Position numbers and translations under genes: made by a program. A DNA stretch of 23,975 bases from Pseudomonadota bacterium (GTDB taxonomy: Bacteria; Pseudomonadota; Alphaproteobacteria; Acetobacterales; Acetobacteraceae): positions 1 through 23,975 of the forward strand of contig JAJZFF010000449.1 of assembly GCA_021805485.1 (NCBI GenBank). Reading direction: 5' to 3'. The stretch's first letter is position 1, and the number at the start of each line of letters is the position of its first letter. This document shows positions 16,296 through 23,975 of the stretch, in pieces. The notes under the pieces were generated by a model. It was not told the origin of the DNA. It did not search any database and saw only the letters and a program-made list of their open reading frames with translations.

Positions 16296-17969
16296 ATGAG
16301 AACCGACCAAATGAAGTCACGCTCTGGCCTTGCCCGCCTCGCCGGCGGGGTTGCGGCCGCGGCTATGGCCGTCGGCATCGCCGGAATTGCCCATGCCGGT
16401 GCCGTCTCGAACACAACGCCGACACCGAAGGATTACACCAGCACGGCGAGCAGCAACTCGACCTGGATTCTCGGTGCCAAGAATTACGACAACAACCGCT
16501 ATGTCGATATCAGCCAGATCACGCCGGCCAATGTTTCGCAGCTGAAGCCGGTCTGGACGTTCCACATCTCCGACAATGGCCCGATCGAAGCCGCGCCGGT
16601 GGTCTGGGACGGCACCGCATATATCACCTCCGCTCACGACCATGTCTACGCGATCGATGTGAAGACCGGAAAGCTGAAATGGCAGTTCTCCGACAATCCC
16701 CACGTCATTTCCTTCGCTGCCAACCGTGGCGTCACGCTGCTTGATGGCAAGGTCTACCTTGCGACGCTCGACGGCCACCTGATCGCGCTGAATGCGACCA
16801 CCGGCAAGAAGGTGTTCGACAAGGTGGAGGTGTCCGACACCGCGAACTCGTTCTACACGATGCAGCCGCTGCCTTATACAAACCCGAACACTGGCAAGAC
16901 GGTGCTGCTGCTCGGCATCTCGAACGGCGACTGGGGTGGAATCGGCGCGATCCAGGCAATCAACCCCGCCAATGGCGCGGTCGAATGGAAGTACGAAACC
17001 ATTCCCGGTCCGGGTCAGAAGGGTAACAAGACCTGGAGCGGCGACTCCTGGAAGCGCGGTGGTGGCGCGGTCTGGACGATGATGGCGCTCGACCCGAAGA
17101 CCGGCATCCTCTACGCCAATGCCGGCAATCCGCAGCCGGACTTCAATGGCCCGGCCCGCAAGGGCTCGAACCTCTATTCCGACAGCCTGCTTGCCATCAA
17201 CGTTTCCGGCGCGAAGCCGAAGATGGTCTGGGCACACCAGTTCATCCCGCATGACACGCATGATTGGGATCCGGTGATGCCGCCGATCCTGTTCACCGGC
17301 AAGGTGGACGGCAAGGAGATGCCCCTCGTCGCCGATGGTGACAAGGCCGGCAATTTCTGGCTGCTGAACTCGCAGACCGGCAAGCTGGTCAATCACCTCG
17401 CCGTCAGCATGCAATACAATCAGCATACGGCACCGAGCCTGAAGGGTAACATCGCCTGCCCGAATACCAATGGCGGTGTCGAATACAACGGCGGCAGCTA
17501 CGATCCGAAGACCAACATGATCTACCTGCCGAGCTCGAACGAGTGCGGCTTCTGGCGGGCGACGAAGAACGTGGTCTACATCGCCGGGCAGTTCTACCTC
17601 GGTGGCGCGTTCCCGAAATTCGTCGGGCCGAACACCGGGCAGTTCAACGCGATCGACGTGAACACCGGCGTCTTCGCATGGCGCAATCCCTCCAAGCTGC
17701 CGATGGCGGGCGGCGCCCTCTCGACCTCGACCGGTGTCGTCTTCACCGGCCTCGAGAATGGCGACTTCAACGCCTATGATGCCACTTCCGGCAAGCAACT
17801 CTGGAGCTATAACACCGGGTCGCCGATCATTGCGCCGCCGGTCGCCTTTACCCAGGGCAAGACCGAATATGTGGCGATTGCCTCCGGCCAGGCGGGCAAC
17901 CAGGAATTGCCCACCATGCCGAAGACCAACAAGGGAACCATGCTGACCATGTTCGCTCTGTCGAAGTGA
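16296..17969 (+). CDS. PQQ-dependent alcohol dehydrogenase homologue, atypical clade
   Basis: The start at 16296 follows GGGGAGA and leads into a signal peptide (cleavage near IAHAG, about 34), giving 557 residues, shorter than XoxF. Propeller repeats (DVKTGKLKWQF, NATTGKKVF, DPKTGILYANAGNP) identify the eight-bladed PQQ quinoprotein fold. Aligned by eye with XoxF, the vicinal Cys-Cys is absent (FAANRG replaces CCDVVNRG), the metal ligand Glu is Asp212 (NGDWGG), Asn278 is kept, and the catalytic Asp323 is followed by Asp325 (HDWDP), a D-x-D pattern as in lanthanide enzymes. It should oxidise an alcohol or aldehyde in the periplasm and pass electrons to the coupled cytochrome. The substrate is unknown. 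Confidence 0.88.
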   Translation: MRTDQMKSRSGLARLAGGVAAAAMAVGIAGIAHAGAVSNTTPTPKDYTSTASSNSTWILGAKNYDNNRYVDISQITPANVSQLKPVWTFHISDNGPIEAAPVVWDGTAYITSAHDHVYAIDVKTGKLKWQFSDNPHVISFAANRGVTLLDGKVYLATLDGHLIALNATTGKKVFDKVEVSDTANSFYTMQPLPYTNPNTGKTVLLLGISNGDWGGIGAIQAINPANGAVEWKYETIPGPGQKGNKTWSGDSWKRGGGAVWTMMALDPKTGILYANAGNPQPDFNGPARKGSNLYSDSLLAINVSGAKPKMVWAHQFIPHDTHDWDPVMPPILFTGKVDGKEMPLVADGDKAGNFWLLNSQTGKLVNHLAVSMQYNQHTAPSLKGNIACPNTNGGVEYNGGSYDPKTNMIYLPSSNECGFWRATKNVVYIAGQFYLGGAFPKFVGPNTGQFNAIDVNTGVFAWRNPSKLPMAGGALSTSTGVVFTGLENGDFNAYDATSGKQLWSYNTGSPIIAPPVAFTQGKTEYVAIASGQAGNQELPTMPKTNKGTMLTMFALSK

Positions 17970-19213
17970 TGGCGGGAAAGAGTCTGCTGCGTTTTCTGGC
18001 TGCGGGGGCGGTTCTTTCCGCCCTCGCGGTGACTTCCTCCAGCCTTGCGGCGACGCCAGCCTCGGACCATGCACGGGCCGAGGCTGCCCTTTCGAATATC
18101 CGCGGCGCCGTTGCGGCGATCATGGACGCCGAGAACGATGCCACCAACGGTCCGGCGCGCTACATTCAGGCGGCGCACCGGGCGATCAATCTTCTTGTTG
18201 GCAACAAGGATAGCGCTTTCGATGCGGCCGCCGGTGATCCCGGCGATGCCGTGGGCTCGATCGGCGAGGTCAATCACCTGCTCGATCGTCGTGCGACGCC
18301 GCCCTTCGTGCCGGCGCTGCATGGGGTTCTTGTGAACCTCCAGTCCGCGGTGGCGAATCTCGAGGACGCGGCAAAGGCGCATGGCCTTGGCGCGTATCAG
18401 AACGATGTCTCTCAGGCGCTCCAGACCATGGAAATCGCCGAGGGGCGCTCTGGGGCGTTCGACGTGTTCGGCGGCATGCGCGGGGCTATCGCTAACACCG
18501 AACTCGGTGTGCCGGCTGGTGCGCCGACAGAGAATGGCTGTGTCGCTCCGCGTGTGGCAGGTTACGGGCTGTGGCATGGCTGGCTGGTATGGCATGCCGT
18601 CAGGCTCGACGGTGGCCCGATCGCCACCGCCGGCAGTTCGATTGTGAAAAAGGAAGGTTCGATGCTCGTGCTATACACTCCGGCCGCCGCGATGGTGCAT
18701 CATCTCTGTGCCGCCGATGTGAAACATCATGCCGCTACCCATGCGTCGGTGCAGCATGCCTCGGTCCAGGTGACCAAAGCGCCGGCGGCCCGGCTCATCA
18801 GGGTTGCGGACAAGGGCGGCGACGGCGCCGTCTCCTACACGATGGCGCAAGCCACGGCAGGCAAGGCGGTGTATTCGACGCATTGCGCGAGTTGCCACGG
18901 CGTCAATCTGCAAGGCGTCGCCGCACCGGCCATCGCCGGCAAGGAATTCCTCACGACGGCGCACACCAACGGCTACTCGGTCTCGATCCTCAACACGATC
19001 GTGACCCAGAACATGCCCTTCAACGATCCGGGTTCATTGAAGCCCGCCGAATATGCCGACGTGATGGCCTACCTTCTGGCCTCGAACTGCTTTCCCGCGG
19101 GAAAGACCGCGTATCCAACCCAACCGGGCAGTCATTTCGGGACAGTGAAGCTCTCGATTCCGGCTCATCCGGCCGGCACGCCCGACAAGAATGGCGTTTG
19201 CCCGGTAAAGTAA
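17969..19213 (+). CDS. c-type cytochrome with an unrecognised helical N-terminal domain
   Basis: The ATG at 17969 overlaps the dehydrogenase stop (TGATG), giving 414 residues with a signal peptide (cleavage near SSLAA-TP, about 28). Residues about 32-180 are Ala-rich and helical with regular His and Asp, like a four-helix bundle, and match no domain I know. A segment rich in His (VHHLCAADVKHHAATHASVQH, given as two parts around 243-263) follows. The C-terminal cytochrome has CASCHG (306-311) and axial Met349 in QNMPFND, the c-type fold of alcohol dehydrogenase partners. Coupling makes it the likely electron acceptor of the preceding enzyme. The role of the N-terminal domain is unknown. Confidence 0.85.
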   Translation: MAGKSLLRFLAAGAVLSALAVTSSSLAATPASDHARAEAALSNIRGAVAAIMDAENDATNGPARYIQAAHRAINLLVGNKDSAFDAAAGDPGDAVGSIGEVNHLLDRRATPPFVPALHGVLVNLQSAVANLEDAAKAHGLGAYQNDVSQALQTMEIAEGRSGAFDVFGGMRGAIANTELGVPAGAPTENGCVAPRVAGYGLWHGWLVWHAVRLDGGPIATAGSSIVKKEGSMLVLYTPAAAMVHHLCAADVKHHAATHASVQHASVQVTKAPAARLIRVADKGGDGAVSYTMAQATAGKAVYSTHCASCHGVNLQGVAAPAIAGKEFLTTAHTNGYSVSILNTIVTQNMPFNDPGSLKPAEYADVMAYLLASNCFPAGKTAYPTQPGSHFGTVKLSIPAHPAGTPDKNGVCPVK

Positions 19214-19243
19214 TCGCGACACATTTCGTGCCGCCCCTGGGTT

Positions 19244-19280
19244 GGCCCGGCCGGACATAGCGATCCGGCCGGGCCTTTTT
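19244..19280 (+). terminator. Intrinsic terminator after the PQQ dehydrogenase-cytochrome operon
   Basis: GGCCCGGCCGG (19244-19254) and CCGGCCGGGCC (19265-19275) form a perfect 11-base stem with a 10-base loop, followed by TTTTT (19276-19280). It lies 30 bases after the cytochrome stop and just before the end of the convergent cysI gene. Confidence 0.88.
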
Positions 19281-19295
19281 AATCGTAAGGCGCAG

Positions 19296-20969
19296 TCAGA
19301 CGATGCCGGCGCGCCGCGTATAGTCGCCAAACCCCTCGCCCGGCGCGCGGTCCTTCGCGTAGGCGGCAATGACCGGCTCCAGCGCGGCGAGGATTTCCGC
19401 CTCGCCCACATTCTCGCGGTAGACCGTGTTGAGCCGCGCGCCATCCGCCGCGCCGCCGAGCATCAGGTTGTATTTGCCGGGGTTGCGCCCGACCAGGCCG
19501 ATCTCGGCGATATAGGGCCGGGCGCAGCCATTGGGGCAGCCGGTCATGCGGATGGTGATTTTCTGCTCCGCAAGGCCGTGATGAGCGAGAATTCCGTCGA
19601 TCTTCGCGACCAGCGTCGGCAGGTAGCGCTCGCTCTCGGCCAGGGCGAGGCCGCAGGTCGGCAGGGCGACGCACGCCATCGCCCCTTCCGCGAGGCGCGA
19701 GACGTCCCGGCTCACCCCATGATCCGCCAGGATCGCGTCGATCGCGGCGCGATCGGCGCCGTTCGCGCGGGCGAGGATGATGTTCTGGTTGGTGGTCATT
19801 ACCAGCGCGCCGGTATCGATGAAGCCGGGCAGCGCGGCGATGGCGGCGAGGGCGGATTTCAGGCGCGAATTGTCGCGGTCGGCGATGCGGCCGTTGACGA
19901 TGTGCAGCGTGAGGTGGTGGTGGCCCTCGGCGTCGGTGCTCCAGCCCAGTTGGTCGTGATTGCCCTCGAAGGCGAAGGCGCGCGCGGGTTCGAGCGGCGC
20001 GCTCATCCGGCGGTTGACCTCGGCGCGGAACCAGTCGAGCCCGTGGGTGTCGATGGTGTATTTCAGCCGCGCGTGCTTGCGGTTGGTGCGGTCGCCGAAA
20101 TCGCGCTGGGCGGTCAGCACCGCCTCGGCGGACTCGATCAGCCGATCCGCCGGGCAGTAGCCGATCACGTCGCCCACCCGCGGATAGGTTTCCGGCTCGC
20201 CATGCGTCGCCCCCATGCCGCCGCCGACCACGACGTTGTAGCCGGCGATCACCCCGTTCTCGACGATGGCGATATAGGAAAGGTCGTGGGCGAAGACGTC
20301 GACATCGTTCGAGGGTGGCACCGCGATGGCGATCTTGAACTTGCGGGGCAGATAGGTCGCGCCATAGATCGGCTCGGCCTCGGGCTCGCCGCCGAGCACC
20401 CGCTCGTCGCCGATGAACACCTCGCGCCAGGCGCCGGTGCGCGGCAGGAAATGCGCCGAGAGCACCCGCGCCGCCTCCGCCGCCTCGGCATGGGCGCGGG
20501 AGAGATAGGGGTTGGCGGTGGAAATCACGTTGCGGTTGACATCGCCGCAGGCGGCGATCGTGTCGAGCAGGGCGGCGTCGATCGCCTGGAGTGCTGCGCG
20601 CACGTTCGACTTGATGATGCCGTGGAACTGCACGGTCTGCCGCGTCGTCACCCGGATGGTGCCGTTGGCCCGCTCATCGGCGATGCGGTCGAGTGCGAGA
20701 TACTGGCGCGGCGTCAATACGCCGGCGGGAATTCGCAGCCGCGCCATGAAGGAATAGGCGCGGTCGAGCTTGCGCTTCGCCCGCTCGGGCCGGAGGTCGC
20801 GGTCGTCCTGGACATACATGCCGTGGAACTTGACGAGCTGGCCGCCATCCTCGGTGAGGCCGCCGAGCGCCTGCTGGCCGAGTTCCTCGACCAGCGTGCC
20901 GCGGAGAAAATCGCTCCGCGCCTTGATGTCCTCGTTGCGGGAGAGTTGAATGACGTCACGATCCGCCAT
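19296..20969 (-). CDS. cysI: Sulfite reductase hemoprotein (beta subunit)
   Basis: It reduces sulfite to sulfide with six electrons from the CysJ flavoprotein in the cytoplasm. The 557 residues match CysI. Siroheme and [4Fe-4S] cysteines are Cys433, Cys439 (CVALPTCGLA), Cys478 and Cys482 (TGCPNGCARPY), one residue offset from E. coli numbering. The sulfite-site region TIRVTTRQTVQFHGI (about 104-118) holds the expected arginines. It is the last gene of the operon, 29 bases after cysH. Confidence 0.96.
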   Translation of the reverse strand: MADRDVIQLSRNEDIKARSDFLRGTLVEELGQQALGGLTEDGGQLVKFHGMYVQDDRDLRPERAKRKLDRAYSFMARLRIPAGVLTPRQYLALDRIADERANGTIRVTTRQTVQFHGIIKSNVRAALQAIDAALLDTIAACGDVNRNVISTANPYLSRAHAEAAEAARVLSAHFLPRTGAWREVFIGDERVLGGEPEAEPIYGATYLPRKFKIAIAVPPSNDVDVFAHDLSYIAIVENGVIAGYNVVVGGGMGATHGEPETYPRVGDVIGYCPADRLIESAEAVLTAQRDFGDRTNRKHARLKYTIDTHGLDWFRAEVNRRMSAPLEPARAFAFEGNHDQLGWSTDAEGHHHLTLHIVNGRIADRDNSRLKSALAAIAALPGFIDTGALVMTTNQNIILARANGADRAAIDAILADHGVSRDVSRLAEGAMACVALPTCGLALAESERYLPTLVAKIDGILAHHGLAEQKITIRMTGCPNGCARPYIAEIGLVGRNPGKYNLMLGGAADGARLNTVYRENVGEAEILAALEPVIAAYAKDRAPGEGFGDYTRRAGIV

Positions 20970-20998
20970 GGTGGGCTCTTTCTGTTAGCGTTGTCGGG

Positions 20999-21682
20999 TC
21001 AGGCGGCCTGGCCGGCGCGGTCGAGGAAGATGCCGCATTCGGTCTTGCTGGTGCCGCTCCAGCGGCCGGCGCGCGGCGGCTCGCCGGGGCGCACGCGGCG
21101 GGTGCAGGTGGCACAGCCGATCGAGGGGAAGCCCTCGGGTTCGAGCGGGTGGCGCGGCAGGCGGCGGGCGGCGAAATAGGCGTCGATATCGGCGCGCTCC
21201 CAGTCATGCAGCGGGTTGACGATGGTCCGCCCGTCCGGCCCGGTTTCGATCGGCAGGATGCGCGCCCGCTGGTCGGACTGAGTGCGCTTGCGGCCGGAAA
21301 TCCACGCATCGAACCCGTCGAGGGCCACATCCAGCGGCATGGTCTTGCGGATGGTGCAGCAGAGATCGGGGTCGCGCCCGAACAGCCCGCCATCCGGATC
21401 GAGCTCGGCGAGATGCGCGGGGTCCGGCCGGATGGTGCGGACATCGTGCAGCCGCAGCCGGGCGATCAGCGCGTTACGATAGGCGATCGTGTCGGGAAAC
21501 AGCTTGCCGGTTTCAAGGAAGATCACCGGCAGGGCGCGGTCGATCCTTGCCGCCATGTCGAGCAGAACGGCGGATTCGGTGCCGAAGGAGGAGACCAGCG
21601 CGATCCTTCCATAATGGGCGTGAAGCGCCGCGCGCAGCATGTCGAGCGTCGCGGCCGCGCGCTCTGAAATGTGTTCGCTCAT
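20999..21682 (-). CDS. cysH: Assimilatory APS reductase (CysH family, 4Fe-4S type)
   Basis: The start at 21682 gives 227 residues and overlaps the cysJ stop; a longer frame to 21877 lies wholly inside cysJ. The P-loop-like SSFGTESAVLL (31-41) and LETGKLFPDT are those of PAPS/APS reductases. Cys108-Cys109 (DLCCTIRK) and Cys190-x-x-Cys193 (IGCATCT) form the CC/CxxC cluster motif that marks the iron-sulfur APS-reducing branch rather than the PAPS enzyme of E. coli. Catalytic Cys216 sits in TECGIF. It forms sulfite and AMP from adenylylsulfate with thioredoxin. Confidence 0.93.
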   Translation of the reverse strand: MSEHISERAAATLDMLRAALHAHYGRIALVSSFGTESAVLLDMAARIDRALPVIFLETGKLFPDTIAYRNALIARLRLHDVRTIRPDPAHLAELDPDGGLFGRDPDLCCTIRKTMPLDVALDGFDAWISGRKRTQSDQRARILPIETGPDGRTIVNPLHDWERADIDAYFAARRLPRHPLEPEGFPSIGCATCTRRVRPGEPPRAGRWSGTSKTECGIFLDRAGQAA

Positions 21683-23430
21683 CAATAGACGTCCTTCTTG
21701 TAGCGCCCGGCGGCGATCAGCGCATCGAGCGCGGCCTGGCCCTTCGCCGCGTCCTCGCCGCCGAGGATGTGCACGAGCGTCGCATCGACATCGCGAGCCA
21801 TCGCCTTGGCATCGCCGCAGAGATAGAGCGTCGCCCCCTCGGCGAGCCGGCTTTGCAGCGCCTCGCGCCGCTCCCACAGCACATGCTGCACGTAGCGCTT
21901 CTGCGGCTGGTCGCGCGAGAAGGCGAGGTCGATCTCGTTCAGCACGCCGCTCTTCAGCCAGTCCTGGATTTCGAGCTGGTAGAGGAAGTCGTGGGTGAAG
22001 CGCCGATGGCCGAAGATCAGCCAGGTCCGGCCGTCGGCTCCGGTCGCCTCGCGCTCCTGCAGGAAGGCGCGGTAGGGGGCGATGCCGGTGCCGGCGCCGA
22101 TCATCACGATCGGTGTGGCGGAATCCTCCGGCAGGCGGAAATGCGGGTTCGCCTTGATGTGGACCGGCAGCGTGTCGCCCTCGCGCAGCCGTTCGGCGAC
22201 CATGCCGGAGGCGACGCCGAGCCGCGCGCGGCCCGCACTTTCATACGCCACCTTGGCGATGGCGAGATGCGCCGCATCCCCCACCAGCTTCTGCGACGAG
22301 GCGATGGAGTAGTAGCGTGGCGGCAGCTTGCGCAGCAGGGCCGCGAGCTGCCCGGCATCGAGCCGGTGCGGAAACGCCTCGAACAGGTCGACCGGCTGCC
22401 GCCCGGCGATGAACGCGGCGCGGGCCGCCTCGTCGGCGGCGAGGGCGGCGAGCTTTGCCTCGCCGGTCAGCGCGGCATAATCGGCGATCAGCTTCGGGGT
22501 CAGGGTGGTGATGTCGCGCTCGCGGATCAGCGCCTCGCGGGCCCCGGCATTGCCGGCAAGCCCGGTCGCGCCGAGAATCGCATCGGCCAGCGTCGGGGCG
22601 TTGGTGGATGCTATGCCCAGCGTGTCGCCCGGCTCGTAGCTCAGGCCGGAGCCACTCAGGTCGAGTTCGAGATGTAGCGTCTCGCTCTCCGAGCGCGACG
22701 AGGTGATCGGGTGCAGCGCCGCAACCTCCGCCTCGAACGGGTTGGCCTTGCTGATCTCGACCCCTTCTGCGCGATGGAAATCGACATGGATGACCGAGCC
22801 GGCATCGGCCTGCGGCGCGAGCGCGGTGAACAGGCCGTCGATGAAGCTCGCCGCCGGCGCCTCGTAGTCGAGATCGCAGTCGAGCCGGGGGGCGATGCGG
22901 CGGGCGCCGAGCGCTTCCAGCCTCGCGTCGATCTGCTTTCCGGTCTCGCAGAACTGCGCGTAGGAGGAATCGCCCAGGGCGAGCACCGCGAAGGTGACAT
23001 CCTCCAGCGCCGGCGCGTCCTCGGCGAACAGGGCGCGCATGAAGGGGGCGGCGCGCTGCGGCGCCTCGCCTTCGCCCCAGGTCGAGGCGATGACCAGCAG
23101 GTTCTCGGCCTCTTTCAGCGCGGCGGGGGCGATATCCGCCATGTCCAGCACGCGCGGGGCGAAGCCGCGCTTCTGCGCGTCCTTCTTCGCGGCATTGGCG
23201 AGCGCCTCGGAATTGCCGGATTCGGTGGCGAAGAGGATGGTGAGTTTCGTCTTCGCCGCCGGCGGCGCGGCGGGCAGGGCGGCATCGCCCTTCGCGGCGT
23301 CGATCCCGGCGAGGAAGCCGGCGAGCCAGGCGCGCTGCGTGGCGGAGGCACGGCCGATCACCTTGTCGAGAACTGCGATGTCCTCGGGGGCGAAGGGGGC
23401 GGAACGGGGCAGGGCGGCGGTGCGGGTCAT
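21682..23430 (-). CDS. cysJ: Sulfite reductase flavoprotein (alpha subunit)
   Basis: It passes electrons from NADPH through FAD and FMN to CysI. The 582 residues comprise an N-terminal extension (1-65), a flavodoxin domain (LTILFATESGNSEALA, ASTWGEGEAP, ALGDSSYAQFC), an FAD domain (RYYSIASS), and an NADPH domain (IGAGTGIAPYRAFLQER, IFGHRRFTHDFLY, YLCGDAKAMA), ending in the family's GRYKKDVY. It starts 4 bases after the cobA stop, and its stop shares one base with the cysH start (TGATG), so the cluster is one operon. Confidence 0.96.
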   Translation of the reverse strand: MTRTAALPRSAPFAPEDIAVLDKVIGRASATQRAWLAGFLAGIDAAKGDAALPAAPPAAKTKLTILFATESGNSEALANAAKKDAQKRGFAPRVLDMADIAPAALKEAENLLVIASTWGEGEAPQRAAPFMRALFAEDAPALEDVTFAVLALGDSSYAQFCETGKQIDARLEALGARRIAPRLDCDLDYEAPAASFIDGLFTALAPQADAGSVIHVDFHRAEGVEISKANPFEAEVAALHPITSSRSESETLHLELDLSGSGLSYEPGDTLGIASTNAPTLADAILGATGLAGNAGAREALIRERDITTLTPKLIADYAALTGEAKLAALAADEAARAAFIAGRQPVDLFEAFPHRLDAGQLAALLRKLPPRYYSIASSQKLVGDAAHLAIAKVAYESAGRARLGVASGMVAERLREGDTLPVHIKANPHFRLPEDSATPIVMIGAGTGIAPYRAFLQEREATGADGRTWLIFGHRRFTHDFLYQLEIQDWLKSGVLNEIDLAFSRDQPQKRYVQHVLWERREALQSRLAEGATLYLCGDAKAMARDVDATLVHILGGEDAAKGQAALDALIAAGRYKKDVY

Positions 23431-23434
23431 GATG

Positions 23435-23975
23435 TCAACCTTGTGCGGAGCGGATCGATGGTTCGGCTTCCGGGCGGTGCGGCGCGAGCATCGCGCCGAT
23501 TCCGGCGACGGGACCGACGATCACCAGTGTGGCAGCCGGCGGCAGGGTGGTGGCTATGGCGGCGGCGGCGCCGATCGTGGTGTGGACGATGCGCTCGCGC
23601 GGCGTCGTCGCGTCGAGCAGGAAGGCGAGCGGATCGGTCGGGCTGCGGCCGCCCTCGATCAGGGCGGCGGCGATGCGGCCGATATTCTGCCGCGCCATGT
23701 AGAGCACCAGCGTATCGGCGGCGCGGCCGAGGGCGGCGAAATCGACCTCGCCGCCGGCCGGCCCCGCCTCGCCGGTGGCGAAGACGACGCTGCGGGCGAC
23801 GCCGCGATGGGTGATCGGCATATGCGCCGCACTCGCGGCACCGATGCCGGCGGAAATGCCGGGGATCACCCGGAAGGGGATGCTCGCCGCGGCGAGGGCG
23901 AGGCACTCCTCGCCGCCGCGGCCGAAGACGAACGGATCGCCCCCCTTCAGGCGCAGCACCCGCAGGTCCTGCCGG
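23435..23975 (-). CDS. cobA: Uroporphyrinogen-III C-methyltransferase (siroheme branch), partial
   Basis: The gene runs off the right edge; the visible 179 codons are its C-terminal part. RQDLRVLRLKGGDPFVFGRG contains the SAM-binding glycine-rich motif of SUMT enzymes, followed by FRVIPGISAGIGAA, ITHRG and VLYMARQN. The reaction makes precorrin-2, the precursor of siroheme, the cofactor of the sulfite reductase encoded in the same operon. Whether it is a stand-alone CobA or the C-terminal domain of a CysG-type fusion depends on sequence beyond the window. Confidence 0.9.
   Translation of the reverse strand, partial: RQDLRVLRLKGGDPFVFGRGGEECLALAAASIPFRVIPGISAGIGAASAAHMPITHRGVARSVVFATGEAGPAGGEVDFAALGRAADTLVLYMARQNIGRIAAALIEGGRSPTDPLAFLLDATTPRERIVHTTIGAAAAIATTLPPAATLVIVGPVAGIGAMLAPHRPEAEPSIRSAQG

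Noticed and set aside
16317..18074. Minus-strand frame of 585 codons over the second PQQ dehydrogenase
   Set aside because: Antisense shadow with biased composition; the + strand carries the propeller repeats and a good RBS.
19242..21179. Plus-strand frame of 645 codons over cysI
   Set aside because: It is antisense to a well-supported CysI with all four cluster cysteines; no motifs of its own.

Overview
The window is high-GC DNA with alphaproteobacterial-type genes. The gene content (lanthanide-type methanol dehydrogenase, glutathione-linked formaldehyde oxidation, assimilatory sulfate reduction through an APS-type reductase, high GC) fits a methylotrophic or alcohol-oxidising alphaproteobacterium. 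I suspect Acetobacteraceae (an Acidiphilium-like lineage), but the sequence does not prove this.

Layout. (1) 1-~2260 is the right end of a prophage: the tail of a GH108-type endolysin, a 3TM holin and an HNH protein on +, then a lipoprotein and a tail-protein-Z-like protein on -. (2) At ~2255-2265 the phage DNA runs directly into the middle of a host MBOAT O-acetyltransferase gene that has lost its N-terminal part. It is followed by its overlapping SGNH-like partner (3340-4410). (3) 4304-6867 on - holds a sigma54-dependent AcoR-type activator with a coupled nucleoside 2-deoxyribosyltransferase gene. (4) Divergent from the activator, behind a consensus-matching -24/-12 promoter at 7060-7075, lies a C1 operon: xoxF, xoxJ, a two-heme xoxG-like cytochrome, gfa, adhC/frmA, and a TonB-dependent receptor closely resembling the PQQ receptor PqqU/YncD. 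(5) A GlcD-type FAD oxidase on - (14688-16094) is divergent from a second, unusual PQQ dehydrogenase and a c-type cytochrome with an unfamiliar N-terminal domain (16296-19213). (6) 19296-23975 on - is the sulfite/sulfate assimilation operon cobA (partial), cysJ, cysH (APS type), cysI.

How it fits together. Methanol or another alcohol would be oxidised in the periplasm by XoxF (Asp-x-Asp lanthanide signature) with XoxJ and the cytochrome as partners. Formaldehyde is captured by glutathione (Gfa) and oxidised by AdhC. The receptor at the operon end probably brings in the PQQ cofactor, so enzyme, electron acceptor, product detoxification and cofactor supply appear to be under one sigma54 promoter. 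No S-formylglutathione hydrolase, formate dehydrogenase or PQQ biosynthesis gene is in the window.

The most interesting points are the divergent sigma54 circuit, a palindrome (GGAACA-N3-TGTTCC) upstream of xoxF with a near copy upstream of the second PQQ dehydrogenase, the PqqU-like receptor inside a xox operon, the fused two-heme XoxG, and the second PQQ enzyme, whose predicted metal site has Asp in place of Glu and which lacks the usual vicinal disulfide. All homology statements come from reading motifs and memory; no database search was run.
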